NCBI RefSeq assembly: GCF_030530965.1
Contig: NZ_JAUMTY010000019.1
Span: 1 to 41,252, forward strand
From: Corynebacterium sp.
GTDB lineage: Bacteria; Actinomycetota; Actinomycetes; Mycobacteriales; Mycobacteriaceae
Direction of reading: 5' to 3'
Length of the DNA stretch: 41,252 bases
In this document: positions 1-8,401 of the stretch, piece after piece
Layout: each line of letters starts with the position of its first letter
Numbering within the stretch: position 1 is the stretch's first letter
Made by a program: the position numbers and the translations under genes
Notes under the pieces: generated by a model
Told to the model about the DNA's origin: nothing
The model's database searches: none
The model's input: the letters and a program-made list of their open reading frames with translations, nothing else

Positions 1-180
1 ACAGTGGCGGCAACGGCCGACGGACCACGCATTTTGACGCCACGGCCGGAGTAGACCTGGCGCACCCATACAAGTGGGCACACTGATAAAGGATCGAAGA
101 CTGATAACCCCTGACAGACCTGGTGTCTGAATCAGCCTTTGGCCCAACAGAGTCTGTGCCCACGGAGGAGGAAACCCCCT
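1..180. other. Window edge and arcA upstream region
   Basis: Short stretch before the arginine deiminase gene. A plus-strand frame is open from base 3 to a TGA at 84-86 (27 codons, ending in residues HPYKWAH). It could be the tail of an upstream gene, but this is too short to identify. A small inverted repeat (AGAC ctggt GTCT) lies near 107-119. No convincing promoter hexamers were seen. A G-rich ribosome binding site (GGAGGAGG, 164-171) serves the next gene. Confidence 0.3.
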
Positions 181-1455
181 ATGTCCTCGCATTTTTCATC
201 ACCTACGGACGGAAAACCAACAATCGGCGCATGGTCGGAAGTCGGTACGCTTCGTGAGGTCCTGGTATGCGCGCCGGGCCTTGCCCATCAGCGGCTGACA
301 CCGAGGAACTGCCACGACCTCCTTTTCGACGAGATGCTGTGGGTCGATCGCGCCCGCCACGACCACCACGATTTTGTCCAACAGATGCAAGACCGTGGCG
401 TGACCGTTTTGGAACTCCACGATCTGCTGCGGGAAACCGTGGAGATCGATGAAGCCAGGGAGTGGATTCTCGAGCGCTGGTTGACGCCGAACTCGGTGGG
501 CCTGGGGCTGGCGGAGGAACTCCGCGGGTGGTTTTCGTCGTTACCCTCGGAGAGACTGGCCACCCTGTTAATCGGTGGTCTTGCGTTTACGGACCTGCCG
601 AAGGAATTTAACCGCTCGGTGACCAGCGCGTTGTTTGGGCACCGTGGGGAGCTGGAGTTTATTCTGCCGCCGCTGCCGAATACCCAGTTCACGCGGGATA
701 CGACGGCCTGGATTTACGGCGGCGTGTCGATCAACCCGATGCATTGGGCGGTCCGCGAGCGCGAGACGATCCTCCTGACCGCGATTTATCGTTTCCATCC
801 GCGCTTTGTGTCGCGGGATTTCACCGTGTGGTACGGCAATCCCGACGAGAAGAACGCGCTGGCCACTCTTGAGGGCGGCGACATTATGCCGTTGGGGTCG
901 GGCATTGTGCTCATTGGCATGGGGGAGCGGTCGTCGTGGCAGGCGATTTCGCAGCTCGCGCGGAGTTTGTTCCTCCAGGGTGCGGCGGAGCGGATCATCG
1001 TGGCGGAGATGGCCCCGGCCCGCGCCAGTATGCACTTGGATACGGTCTTTACTTTCTGTGACCGGGATGTCGCGACCGCGTTTATGAATGTGGTGGAGGC
1101 GATTCGGCCATTCACTTTGTTGCCGTCGGATAAGCCACGAGGTTTCCAGATTTACCGCGAGGAGCGGTCATTTATTGACACCGTGACCAGCGCTTTGGGG
1201 TTGGATGAGCTTCGTATCGTGCCGACGGGTGGCGAGGCTTTCGCCGCCGAGCGCGAGCAGTGGGACGACGGCAATAACGTCGTGGCCCTGGAGCCGGGGG
1301 TTGTTATGGGATACGACAGGAACGTCCACACCAACGCGCTCCTGCGGGAAGCCGGCGTCGAAGTGCTGACGATCAATTCCGCGGAGCTCGGTAGAGGGCG
1401 AGGCGGAGGACATTGCATGACGTGCCCGATTCTGCGCGATCCCGTGGAGTATTAG
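181..1455 (+). CDS. arcA: Arginine deiminase
   Basis: Hydrolyses L-arginine to citrulline and ammonia in the cytoplasm, the first step of the arginine deiminase pathway. The 424-residue product has the usual family length. It carries the guanidino-modifying-enzyme motifs FTRDT (substrate Asp), LEGGD, MHLDTVF (catalytic His region) and a C-terminal GGGHCMTCP motif with the nucleophilic Cys at about residue 415. I chose the ATG at 181 because GGAGGAGG lies 9 bases upstream; an in-frame TTG at 139 would add 14 residues but lacks such a site. No arcB, arcC or arcD lies downstream: the next gene converges on it, with only 4 bases between the stop codons. It may therefore work alone, for acid resistance or arginine use, or have partners left of the window. 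The family call is secure from the motifs. Confidence 0.95.
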   Translation: MSSHFSSPTDGKPTIGAWSEVGTLREVLVCAPGLAHQRLTPRNCHDLLFDEMLWVDRARHDHHDFVQQMQDRGVTVLELHDLLRETVEIDEAREWILERWLTPNSVGLGLAEELRGWFSSLPSERLATLLIGGLAFTDLPKEFNRSVTSALFGHRGELEFILPPLPNTQFTRDTTAWIYGGVSINPMHWAVRERETILLTAIYRFHPRFVSRDFTVWYGNPDEKNALATLEGGDIMPLGSGIVLIGMGERSSWQAISQLARSLFLQGAAERIIVAEMAPARASMHLDTVFTFCDRDVATAFMNVVEAIRPFTLLPSDKPRGFQIYREERSFIDTVTSALGLDELRIVPTGGEAFAAEREQWDDGNNVVALEPGVVMGYDRNVHTNALLREAGVEVLTINSAELGRGRGGGHCMTCPILRDPVEY

Positions 1456-1459
1456 ACGC

Positions 1460-2014
1460 TTATATTTCGCGTTTGACGCGAGCTGGGTTCCCTGCAGCGA
1501 ACGTGTGCGAGGGGATATCCCGCGTGACGACGGAACCCGCGCCGATGACGACATTGTCGCCGATGGTGACATTGGGGCAGACGATGACGCCGCCACCGAG
1601 CCACACGTTGTTGCCAATGGTGATCGGGCCAGCACTTTCGACGCCGGCCTTTCGCGCGTCGTGATCCTCCATGGGGTGAAGCGGAGTGAGCAATTGGCAG
1701 CGCGGACCGATTTGAACGTGATCGCCCAGCGTGATGGGGGCGGGGTCAAGGAATACGGCGTCAAAGTTGATGAAGCACCCATCGCCGATGGTGATGTTGA
1801 AGCCGTAATCGCACCAAAACGGGTGTTGGATAAATGACCGTCCGAAGCTTTTAAACAGGTTGCTGTAGAGGCCGTGGCGCTGCTTGATGTCGAGCAGGCT
1901 TTGGTCATTTATTTCGGCGAGTTTGCGCAAACAGTCGAAGTGGGCCTGGACGAGTTCAGGGTCGCTGGCGTCATAATCCTGCCCGGCGATCATCTTTTCG
2001 CGGTTGGTTGTCAT
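1460..2014 (-). CDS. Maltose/galactoside O-acetyltransferase (hexapeptide repeat)
   Basis: An acetyl-CoA-dependent O-acetyltransferase of the LacA/Maa/NodL family, acting on the hydroxyl of a small sugar or glycoside. The 184-residue product shows the N-terminal Maa domain (about residues 5-55), then left-handed beta-helix hexapeptide repeats, including ITLGDHVQIG and ITIGNNVWLGGGVIV, and the C-terminal AGNPARVKR signature. The catalytic His is probably in TPLHPM. The ATG follows GAGG about 10 bases upstream. It lies downstream of the beta-glucoside genes on the same strand, separated by 140 bases without a clear terminator. It may therefore be co-transcribed and detoxify non-metabolised glycosides, but that role is inferred. 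The acceptor sugar cannot be told from sequence. Confidence 0.88.
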   Translation of the reverse strand: MTTNREKMIAGQDYDASDPELVQAHFDCLRKLAEINDQSLLDIKQRHGLYSNLFKSFGRSFIQHPFWCDYGFNITIGDGCFINFDAVFLDPAPITLGDHVQIGPRCQLLTPLHPMEDHDARKAGVESAGPITIGNNVWLGGGVIVCPNVTIGDNVVIGAGSVVTRDIPSHTFAAGNPARVKREI

Positions 2015-2154
2015 GGGCTCTCACCTCGTCGTTGTGCGTGGATATGTTTTGTGGGCGCTGGTGTTTCTGTGTGGCTGTATCCGCACTAGTGGAGGCCAGT
2101 GTAGCCCGTCGTCTAGCTCAGCATTGCCGCTCGGTCATGGGGGTCATGGGGGAT

Positions 2155-3027
2155 TCAGTGGTCAGCGTTGCCAATTTCCGCGCTGAGCCGAGCGACGTGG
2201 AGTGCGAGGTACGCTCGTTCATCGTCGGTAAGCTCTGTGTCCAGCCGCAATTCCAGGACGCTGGCCAGCCGGTCCGCGCACAACACGGCGTCGGGGTGTG
2301 ACTGTCCAAGGCTTTCGCGAAGTATTGACATTCCTTCGTTGAGCTGGTTGCCATTGCGGACGCGAACGAAGAAATATCGCATGTGGGTGATGAACCGAGC
2401 TGCGTTGACGGACTTTCGATCCATCGTTATCCCCAGGGATGAGTCCACGATGTCGAAAAGCTGAGAGAACAGCCCCGTCATGGTGTAGGTATCGCTGAGG
2501 TCATCGGTATGGAAAGCTGCGTTAACCAAATGCAGCGTTATTGCCGTGGCTTCGGCATGGGGGAGTGGAGGTTGGCGCCGACGAGCTAACCAGGCGTTAG
2601 TTTCAGTGAGCATTCGCTCGGCGACGCGGTATTCGTCGGGATATAAATGCCGAACTTCGGCTTCCAACGGGTGGCCGTCATTCGCGTGTGCGTCGGCTAG
2701 CCCCTGCCTTGTGACCGACATCTGAATGTGATCCGCCAGAGCAATGACCGTGGCTGATTCCGGATGCGGAACGAGGGAACCCGCCACCCCATCGACCAGA
2801 TTGGTGGCGAGGTCCACGTAGTCCAGATTTAGCGACGCCAGCAGGCTACCCATGTTGTCGACATTGCGACCGTGTTCGGGAACAAAAACCTGCTTCACCT
2901 TGGACTTATCGACGGGTTGCCCGGCTTTCTTTCCGAACCCCAGACCCCACCCGGTGAGAACAACCTCCCCGCCGTCGTCGCGCGTGGCCAGCACGACGTT
3001 GTTGTTCAGTACCCTTACGATTTTCAC
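2155..3027 (-). CDS. licT: LicT/BglG-family transcription antiterminator
   Basis: An RNA-binding antiterminator that lets RNA polymerase pass a leader terminator when beta-glucosides are available. The 290-residue product has an N-terminal CAT RNA-binding domain (about residues 1-55, beginning MKIVRVLNNNVVL) followed by two PTS regulation domains with conserved His residues (for example in ADHIQMS and FITHMRY). These are phosphorylated by HPr and by the PTS permease. The start is a GTG with AGGAG 7 bases upstream. It is the third gene of the minus-strand bglF-bglA-licT operon, 66 bases after the glucosidase. Its RNA target is present at 6741-6774 upstream of bglF, so the circuit is self-contained. 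Family assignment is firm; the symbol follows the Gram-positive name. Confidence 0.93.
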   Translation of the reverse strand: MKIVRVLNNNVVLATRDDGGEVVLTGWGLGFGKKAGQPVDKSKVKQVFVPEHGRNVDNMGSLLASLNLDYVDLATNLVDGVAGSLVPHPESATVIALADHIQMSVTRQGLADAHANDGHPLEAEVRHLYPDEYRVAERMLTETNAWLARRRQPPLPHAEATAITLHLVNAAFHTDDLSDTYTMTGLFSQLFDIVDSSLGITMDRKSVNAARFITHMRYFFVRVRNGNQLNEGMSILRESLGQSHPDAVLCADRLASVLELRLDTELTDDERAYLALHVARLSAEIGNADH

Positions 3028-3093
3028 GGTAGCTCCTGCACCTGGCGTGCGTTATTTCCTCAGTGGACCTGTCTCCTTAGTGGTGCTGTCGTT

Positions 3094-4533
3094 TTATCGT
3101 TTGAGGCTCTCACCATTGGTTGCAATGACGTTCTTATACCAGTCAAAGGAATCTTTGCGGTACCGCTGTAATGAGCCCGAACCGTCCGAATTCAGGTCGA
3201 CATAAATAAATCCATACCGTTTACGAATCTCGGCAGTGGACGCAGAAATCAGATCAATACAACCCCAAGACGTATATCCCATGACGGGAATATCATCTTT
3301 AATCGCTTCCTCGACCTGCACGAGGTGGTCGTTCATGTAGTCAATCCGGTACTGATCATGAACCGTTTTTCCATCAGGAGCGGAAGCGTCGTCGACCAAT
3401 TCATCGACGGCACCGAGGCCGTTTTCCACAATGAAAAGCGGTTTGTGCCACCGGTCCCACATTGAGTTCAGCGCATAACGCAGGCCTTCGGGGTCGATAG
3501 CCCAGCCCCACTCGCTGACTTCCAGCTCAGGATTGACGACGCCACCCATAATGTTGCCTTCGCCGCGTTCAGCGTTGGGATCAGCGCTTTCTGCCACCGA
3601 CATGTAATAAGAGAAGGACACGAAATCGACCGTGTTGTTCTTCATGACGTTGAAATCGTCGTCGGTGGTGTTTAGGTTGATGTTGTTTTCCCTGAACAGG
3701 CGCTTAAGCGTGTGCGGGTATTCGCCGAAGACGTGGATATCGCCGAAGCAGGCGTCGAGCTGTGTTTCGTACTGTGCTTTTAAGGCGTCGGCAGGTTTAG
3801 GCGTCAGCGGGTAGCGGGGAATGCTGAGCACCATGCAGCCGATCTGGTTATTCGGATCGATCTCGTGCCCGGCCTTCGTGGCCCGCGCGGAGGCCACCAA
3901 AATGTTGTGAACGGCCTGGTAGATATCGGTATCGGGGACATCCTCGCGGGAGGCTTCGATGGCTCCACCGATGAATGGCTGGTGAAGGATGGAGTTGACC
4001 TCATTGAAAGTGAGCCAGTACTTCACGCGGCCCTTGTATCGGTTGAAAACAGTCCGCGCATATTTTTCGTAGAAGTCAATGAGCTGGCGGTTCTTCCACC
4101 CGCCGTAGGAGCGTGCCAGATTGAGGGGCGTTTCGTAATGAGAAAGGGTGATTAATGGCTCAATGCCGTGCTTTTCTAATTCGTCCAGCACTTTGTCGTA
4201 GAAAGCGAGCCCTTCTTCGTTTGGCGTATCGTCATCGCCGTTAGGAAAAATGCGAGACCACGCGATAGAGAAACGAAAGACTTTAAATCCCATTTCGGCG
4301 AACAGAGCAATATCGTCGGCATAACGATGATAAAAATCGATCGCATTGAGTTTGAGATTATCGTCGGTAGGTTCCTCGGTAGGAGGCGCCATCAGGCCCT
4401 GTGGCAGGACATCTTGAATGGATAGCCCCTTACCGCCTTCGTTATATGCTCCTTCAATTTGGTTAGCCGCTGTGGCCCCACCCCATAGGAAACCTTTGGG
4501 AAAAACGGATTGGTTTTCGTGGGATAGAGACAT
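3094..4533 (-). CDS. bglA: 6-phospho-beta-glucosidase (GH1)
   Basis: Cleaves phosphorylated beta-glucosides delivered by the PTS into glucose 6-phosphate and an aglycone or glucose, in the cytoplasm. The 479-residue protein is a full-length glycoside hydrolase family 1 enzyme. It opens with FPKGFLWGGATAANQIEGAY, has the acid/base Glu178 in TFNEVN and the nucleophile Glu370 in IVENGLG, and ends in a conserved YGFIYVDL region. The ATG is preceded by AAAGGAA. It lies between the PTS permease gene (75 bases upstream) and the antiterminator gene. This context, together with the GH1 family, supports a phospho- rather than a plain beta-glucosidase. Confidence is high for family and good for the 6-phospho specificity. 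Confidence 0.93.
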   Translation of the reverse strand: MSLSHENQSVFPKGFLWGGATAANQIEGAYNEGGKGLSIQDVLPQGLMAPPTEEPTDDNLKLNAIDFYHRYADDIALFAEMGFKVFRFSIAWSRIFPNGDDDTPNEEGLAFYDKVLDELEKHGIEPLITLSHYETPLNLARSYGGWKNRQLIDFYEKYARTVFNRYKGRVKYWLTFNEVNSILHQPFIGGAIEASREDVPDTDIYQAVHNILVASARATKAGHEIDPNNQIGCMVLSIPRYPLTPKPADALKAQYETQLDACFGDIHVFGEYPHTLKRLFRENNINLNTTDDDFNVMKNNTVDFVSFSYYMSVAESADPNAERGEGNIMGGVVNPELEVSEWGWAIDPEGLRYALNSMWDRWHKPLFIVENGLGAVDELVDDASAPDGKTVHDQYRIDYMNDHLVQVEEAIKDDIPVMGYTSWGCIDLISASTAEIRKRYGFIYVDLNSDGSGSLQRYRKDSFDWYKNVIATNGESLKR

Positions 4534-4608
4534 GTGTTTTCCTTTCGATGCTGTGTCTCAAAGGTGTGCGTGTTCTGTTTTTACTGCTGCGGTCAATCCG
4601 CCGTCGGC

Positions 4609-6636
4609 CTACGGCGTGACGGTAAACAACACATCGTGGCTCACGGAACGACCAGCGGAAACGTCGAGTGAAACGTCGGCGAGCTTTCGTGAGTTGGTGA
4701 CCACAACCACCGTCGTGTCGTCGTAGCCGGATTCGGTGATGGCCCCAAGATCTGCCGTTCCCAAAGGCTGCCCGGTTGTCACATGGTCCCCCCTCGACAC
4801 GGATGTCGTGAAACCTTCACCGTTCATTTTTACCGTATCGACGCCGACGTGAATAAGAACCTCGACGCCCGATGCCGACCGGATCCCGTATGCGTGACCT
4901 GAACGCGGAGCAGCAATCACGGTCCCCTCCATCGGAGAAGTAATGACGCCGGACGACGGCTTGATGCCAACGCCTGTTCCCATCGCGCCCGAGGCGAACA
5001 CTTTGTCCGGAACATCTCTGAGATCAATGACAGTTCCTTCGATGGGGGAGACCACTGCAGCCGACGCTCCGACGTCGGTGGTGGGGGACTCTGTGGAAAC
5101 TGCCGGAGAAACTGTGGAGCCCGGGTGCTCCGTCGGATCTGTTTCGTGCTTATCCGAGTGAGTTGGTTGTGCAGTAGGTCCCTGCGCGACCGGCTGTGGT
5201 TCATGTCCCGGGGCAGCGCTGGGCTGATCGAATTTCTTCTCAGCGTATGGAACAAGGAGCCAGCTCGTGATGAAAGCAATCGTGATTGCTGTTCCGGAAC
5301 CGATGAGCTGCGCCGTGAATGAACCGATGCTCGTAGTAGCGGGTAAAGCCAACAAGGAGGGGAACACATAGGTGCTCAATGCATTCCTTCCCTGCGCGAT
5401 GATGGCACCGCCGATTGCGCCACCAACACAACCTGCATAGAAGGGGTATTTTAACGGCAGGTTCACGCCGTAGATGATTGGCTCAGTGACCCCCGCAAGG
5501 AAACCCGAAATTGTTCCGGCCCCTGCTACTTTTTTACGCGCGGAGTTTTTAGAGCGAATCCAGACTGCAGCTGCTGCAGCTGCTTGGGCGAGTACTGCTG
5601 CCATGAGTGGCGCACCCATTATTATCCGACCATCGACCGCGAGCTCATTGAGGAAGATTGGCTGAAAAGCCCAATGTAATCCGAAAATAACCAGGACCTG
5701 CCAGAATCCACCCATGATGGCCCCACCTAGCCACGGAGCAACGTGAAACACACTATTCACGCCCTGGGCAATGATTTCCGACAACCACGCCATCGCGGGA
5801 CCGATGGTGAGCAGCGTTAATGGCACCATGACAGCCACAACAAGGAGTGGGGTAAAGAAGTTGCGGATCGCGCCGGGGAGAGTCCTCTCCAACCAGTGCT
5901 GAAGATAGGCCGCTATCCATACCGCGACAATGGGAGCCAAAACAGACGACGTGTACGTCGCTGTTTTCAACGGTATGCCCAAGAAGTGCACGTCGTCCCG
6001 GGTCCCAATTTCGACAATGGCCGGATAGACCAACGGGGCGACCGTAGCCATCGCGATGAATATGTCGGCTTTAAACTTTCGGGCTGCTGTCACAGCTAGG
6101 AACAAGGGGAGGAAGTAGAAGAAGCCGTCAAATGCAGCGTTGAACACGCGATACGTGTCGGAGCTTTTCGACAACACATCTAAGGTTGTGAACAAGGTCA
6201 AAAAGGCCTTGCCAAGACCCAACCCTGCTAGGCACCAGACGATGGGGCTAAATAGCGCAGAGATGAGATCCATGAAGGCGTTGACCGGGTTTTTCTTTCC
6301 GGAATCATCGTCATCGATCTCCGCGGCGGAGTTGTCGGTGTCACTCGGGTCAGTATCTCCCTTAACGCCTTTTACCTGCATCTTGGGTTGTGCAATGACT
6401 GCTTGGTACGCAAGTGGAACTTCATTGCCGACGACGACCTGATGCTGCCCGCCGGCAACAACTAACGTCACAACGCCAGGTGCGGCTTCGATGGCGTGCT
6501 TGTCTACTTTCTCCGCATCGCGGATCTTGAACCGGAGCCGTGTTGCACAGTGGGTGACGCTTCGGATGTTCTCGGGCCCGCCGAGTGCTGGAATAACGTG
6601 CTCCGCTAGAGGCACAAAATCAGTTTTTGTGACCAT
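4609..6636 (-). CDS. bglF: PTS beta-glucoside-specific EIIBCA permease
   Basis: Imports and phosphorylates beta-glucosides across the cytoplasmic membrane and signals to the antiterminator. The 675-residue chain has the order EIIB (residues 1-85, phosphorylated Cys30 in VTHCATRLRF), EIIC (about 130-480, around ten membrane segments) and, after a Pro/Thr/Ser/Glu-rich linker, EIIA (about 530-675, active His near 596 in LIHVGVD). I chose the ATG at 6636 because the protein then begins like other EIIB domains. Longer in-frame starts would place 45 extra residues inside the leader that contains the terminator hairpin and antiterminator. First gene of the bglF-bglA-licT operon. The EIIB/EIIC/EIIA order matches the BglF/BglP subfamily. 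Confidence 0.95.
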   Translation of the reverse strand: MVTKTDFVPLAEHVIPALGGPENIRSVTHCATRLRFKIRDAEKVDKHAIEAAPGVVTLVVAGGQHQVVVGNEVPLAYQAVIAQPKMQVKGVKGDTDPSDTDNSAAEIDDDDSGKKNPVNAFMDLISALFSPIVWCLAGLGLGKAFLTLFTTLDVLSKSSDTYRVFNAAFDGFFYFLPLFLAVTAARKFKADIFIAMATVAPLVYPAIVEIGTRDDVHFLGIPLKTATYTSSVLAPIVAVWIAAYLQHWLERTLPGAIRNFFTPLLVVAVMVPLTLLTIGPAMAWLSEIIAQGVNSVFHVAPWLGGAIMGGFWQVLVIFGLHWAFQPIFLNELAVDGRIIMGAPLMAAVLAQAAAAAAVWIRSKNSARKKVAGAGTISGFLAGVTEPIIYGVNLPLKYPFYAGCVGGAIGGAIIAQGRNALSTYVFPSLLALPATTSIGSFTAQLIGSGTAITIAFITSWLLVPYAEKKFDQPSAAPGHEPQPVAQGPTAQPTHSDKHETDPTEHPGSTVSPAVSTESPTTDVGASAAVVSPIEGTVIDLRDVPDKVFASGAMGTGVGIKPSSGVITSPMEGTVIAAPRSGHAYGIRSASGVEVLIHVGVDTVKMNGEGFTTSVSRGDHVTTGQPLGTADLGAITESGYDDTTVVVVTNSRKLADVSLDVSAGRSVSHDVLFTVTP

Positions 6637-6689
6637 GACTGTCCTTCCGCATGGTGTTTCCTTCCGTAAGGCGCTTCTTCTTTCGCGCA

Positions 6690-6746
6690 TGAAAAAAGAC
6701 CCGAGACGGGCCACAACGTGTCGACATTGCGTCCGTCTCAGGTCTT
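6690..6746 (-). terminator. Leader terminator of the bgl operon
   Basis: Read on the minus strand, AAGACCTGAGACGG pairs with CCGTCTCGGGTCTT across a loop of about 23 bases and is followed by a run of six T residues just before bglF. This is a Rho-independent terminator in the leader. Its 5' arm overlaps the 3' end of the antiterminator element at 6741-6774, so the two structures are mutually exclusive, as in LicT/BglG systems. Confidence 0.9.
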
Positions 6747-6774
6747 GCCCCCATATCCCCTGGGGTAACAATCC
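6741..6774 (-). promoter_or_regulatory. Ribonucleic antiterminator (RAT) for LicT
   Basis: On the minus strand the sequence begins GGATTGTTACCCC, continues through AGGGGATATGGGG and ends GCAAGACC. These are the conserved RAT ends (GGATTGTTAC and GCAAGACC) recognised by the CAT domain of LicT/SacT/BglG proteins. The CCCC/GGGG stem is intact. The GACC end is shared with the 5' arm of the following terminator. The cognate protein is encoded at 2155-3027. Confidence 0.92.
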
Positions 6775-6823
6775 TGTGGATCTATGCCCCTAGAGTGCCA
6801 CACGCCTCACATTGTTACAAGGA

Positions 6824-6841
6824 TTGTGTTGCAGAACACAA
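6824..6841. promoter_or_regulatory. CRP/GlxR-like palindrome upstream of bglF
   Basis: A perfect 7+7 base inverted repeat with a 4-base centre, TTGTGTTGCAGAACACAA. It fits the TGTG-N8-CACA core of CRP-family regulators such as corynebacterial GlxR. It sits about 50 bases upstream of the RAT element, where it could give cAMP-linked control of the bgl operon. A possible minus-strand promoter overlaps it (TTGTGT, 18 bases, then TAACAA), which would make bound regulator a repressor. The binding protein is inferred. Confidence 0.6.
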
Positions 6842-7107
6842 AAAGCACTCTGTTCTTTTTACTTGAGCGGTATCTTCGTTTGATGGCAGGGTACTCGGTG
6901 GGGCTTGGGGGAGAGAGCGTGACGATCGTCCCTGAACTAGACGTTTTCGCAGGTGATGTGTATTATTTCTGAACGGTGTCTTTCAACGATATGAAAGACG
7001 CTGAAATCTGCCTAGTCAGTCGGTTTTAAAAGGCCTGACAAGGCGGTTTTACCTGCATAAACGTAGTCAACCAGATGCTTGCCGAAGCATCGGGAAACGT
7101 GGAGGAT
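6842..7107. promoter_or_regulatory. bgl-infA divergent intergenic region with probable infA promoter
   Basis: This gene-free stretch separates the minus-strand bgl operon from infA. A plus-strand promoter candidate has CTGACA at 7035-7040, a 17-base spacer and TAAACG at 7058-7063, giving a leader of about 40 bases for infA. A hairpin (GTCTTTC aacgatat GAAAGAC) lies at 6978-6999 without a T-run. The short frames here show no ribosome binding site or recognisable protein. Ribosome binding site of infA: GGAGG at 7101-7105. Confidence 0.45.
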
Positions 7108-7329
7108 ATGGCCAAGAAGGAAGGCGCCATCGAGGTTGAAGGCCGCATCGTCGAGCCTTTGCCCAACGCGATGTTCCGTGTAGAGCTGGACAACGGGCAC
7201 AAGGTGCTCGCGCATATTTCCGGCAAAATGCGGCAACACTACATCCGTATTCTTCCCGAGGACCGCGTCGTGGTGGAGCTGTCTCCCTATGACCTGTCCC
7301 GTGGACGTATCGTCTACCGCTACAAGTAA
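7108..7329 (+). CDS. infA: Translation initiation factor IF-1
   Basis: A 73-residue single S1/OB-fold protein that binds the ribosomal A site during initiation. It starts MAKKEGAIEVEGRIVEPLPN and ends GRIVYRYK, as expected for actinobacterial IF-1 of normal length. The ATG at 7108 is preceded by GGAGG 2 bases upstream; an in-frame start at 7075 would add 11 residues unlike the family. It leads the ribosomal gene block. No rpmJ gene is visible in the 275 bases before rpsM, where mycobacteria carry one. Confidence 0.97.
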   Translation: MAKKEGAIEVEGRIVEPLPNAMFRVELDNGHKVLAHISGKMRQHYIRILPEDRVVVELSPYDLSRGRIVYRYK

Positions 7330-7604
7330 GCAGATTTAGACCTATCAGCCTCCTCATCTCCGTAGGGCGGTAGAGCTTCCGCGGCCCGCAATTCAGCGGC
7401 CACCGCACAGTTCGAAAGACAATTGCCTCGTCAACAGCGTGTTTGACCAGCTTGTTTCCGCCCCACGAAACAGCCTCTGGCCACGGTGGCCGGAGCCTTG
7501 TCACAAGCTTCAATGCGCTACTCGGCGCCGACCGAGCACCATTGACCAATCGTCAAGGACGAATGGGGAGAAAACCACCGTGACAACCGGAAGGATTTTG
7601 CCAT

Positions 7605-7973
7605 ATGGCACGCCTTGCAGGAGTTGACCTCCCGCGCAACAAGCGCATGGAAGTCGCTCTTACTTACATCTATGGCATTGGACCAACCAGTGCTAAGCAG
7701 CTTCTTGAGAAGACAGAAATCTCTCCTGACCTGCGTACCGACGCTCTGACCGACGATCAGGTCGCGAAGCTTCGTGACGCTATCGAGGCCGAGTACACCG
7801 TCGAAGGTGACCTCCGCCGCCAGGTTCAAGCTGACATTCGTCGGAAGATCGAAATCGGCAGCTACCAGGGTCTCCGCCACCGTCGTGGCCTGCCCGTTCG
7901 CGGTCAGCGCACCAAGACGAACGCTCGTACCCGTAAAGGCCCGAAGAAGACGATCGCAGGAAAGAAGAAGTAA
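7605..7973 (+). CDS. rpsM: 30S ribosomal protein S13 (uS13)
   Basis: A 122-residue head protein of the 30S subunit that contacts the P-site tRNA and bridges to the 50S subunit. It begins MARLAGVDLPRNKRMEVALTY, contains the GLRHRRGLPVRGQRT signature and has a Lys-rich tail (KKTIAGKKK) typical of S13. GGAAGG about 10 bases upstream of the ATG serves as ribosome binding site. The next gene, rpsK, starts 3 bases after its stop, so the two are surely co-translated. Confidence 0.98.
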   Translation: MARLAGVDLPRNKRMEVALTYIYGIGPTSAKQLLEKTEISPDLRTDALTDDQVAKLRDAIEAEYTVEGDLRRQVQADIRRKIEIGSYQGLRHRRGLPVRGQRTKTNARTRKGPKKTIAGKKK

Positions 7974-7976
7974 TTT

Positions 7977-8381
7977 ATGCCTCCGAAGACTCGTTCCGGC
8001 GCACGCCGTTCTGGCCGTCGCGTCGTCAAGAAGAACGTGGCCAACGGCCACGCCTACATCAAGTCCACTTTCAACAACACCATCGTGTCCATCACGGACC
8101 CCAACGGTGCTGTTATCTCTTGGGCTTCCTCCGGACACGTCGGGTTCAAAGGATCCCGTAAGTCCACCCCCTTCGCCGCACAGATGGCCGCAGAATCCGC
8201 AGCTCGCAAGGCTCAGGAGCACGGCCTGAAGAAGGTTGAAGTTTTCGTCAAGGGCCCGGGGTCAGGTCGTGAGACCGCCATCCGTTCCCTGCAAGCAGCC
8301 GGCTTGGAAGTCAATTCCATCTCCGACGTCACGCCTCAGCCGCACAACGGCTGCCGTCCGCCGAAGCGTCGCCGCGTTTAA
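7977..8381 (+). CDS. rpsK: 30S ribosomal protein S11 (uS11)
   Basis: A 134-residue platform protein of the 30S subunit near the mRNA exit channel. Diagnostic stretches are [36 protein letters not shown] and the C-terminal [13 protein letters not shown]. It follows rpsM after 3 bases and precedes rpsD after 20, in the conserved alpha-operon order. Confidence 0.98.
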
Positions 8382-8401
8382 GGGAAGAGGAGAGATAAAC
8401 A

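Noticed and set aside
1168..1908. Long minus-strand frame across the arcA-acetyltransferase junction
   Set aside because: It overlaps two well-identified genes in other frames and its protein is Ser/Thr/Arg-rich without motifs.
2134..2151. Tandem GTCATGGGG repeat (two copies) between licT and the acetyltransferase
   Set aside because: Only two short units with no associated promoter or structure; likely chance or slippage.
7330..7604. Possible rpmJ gene between infA and rpsM
   Set aside because: No frame resembling L36 (MKV...CxxC...RHGR..V) was found. The stretch contains only a small GGCC inverted repeat.
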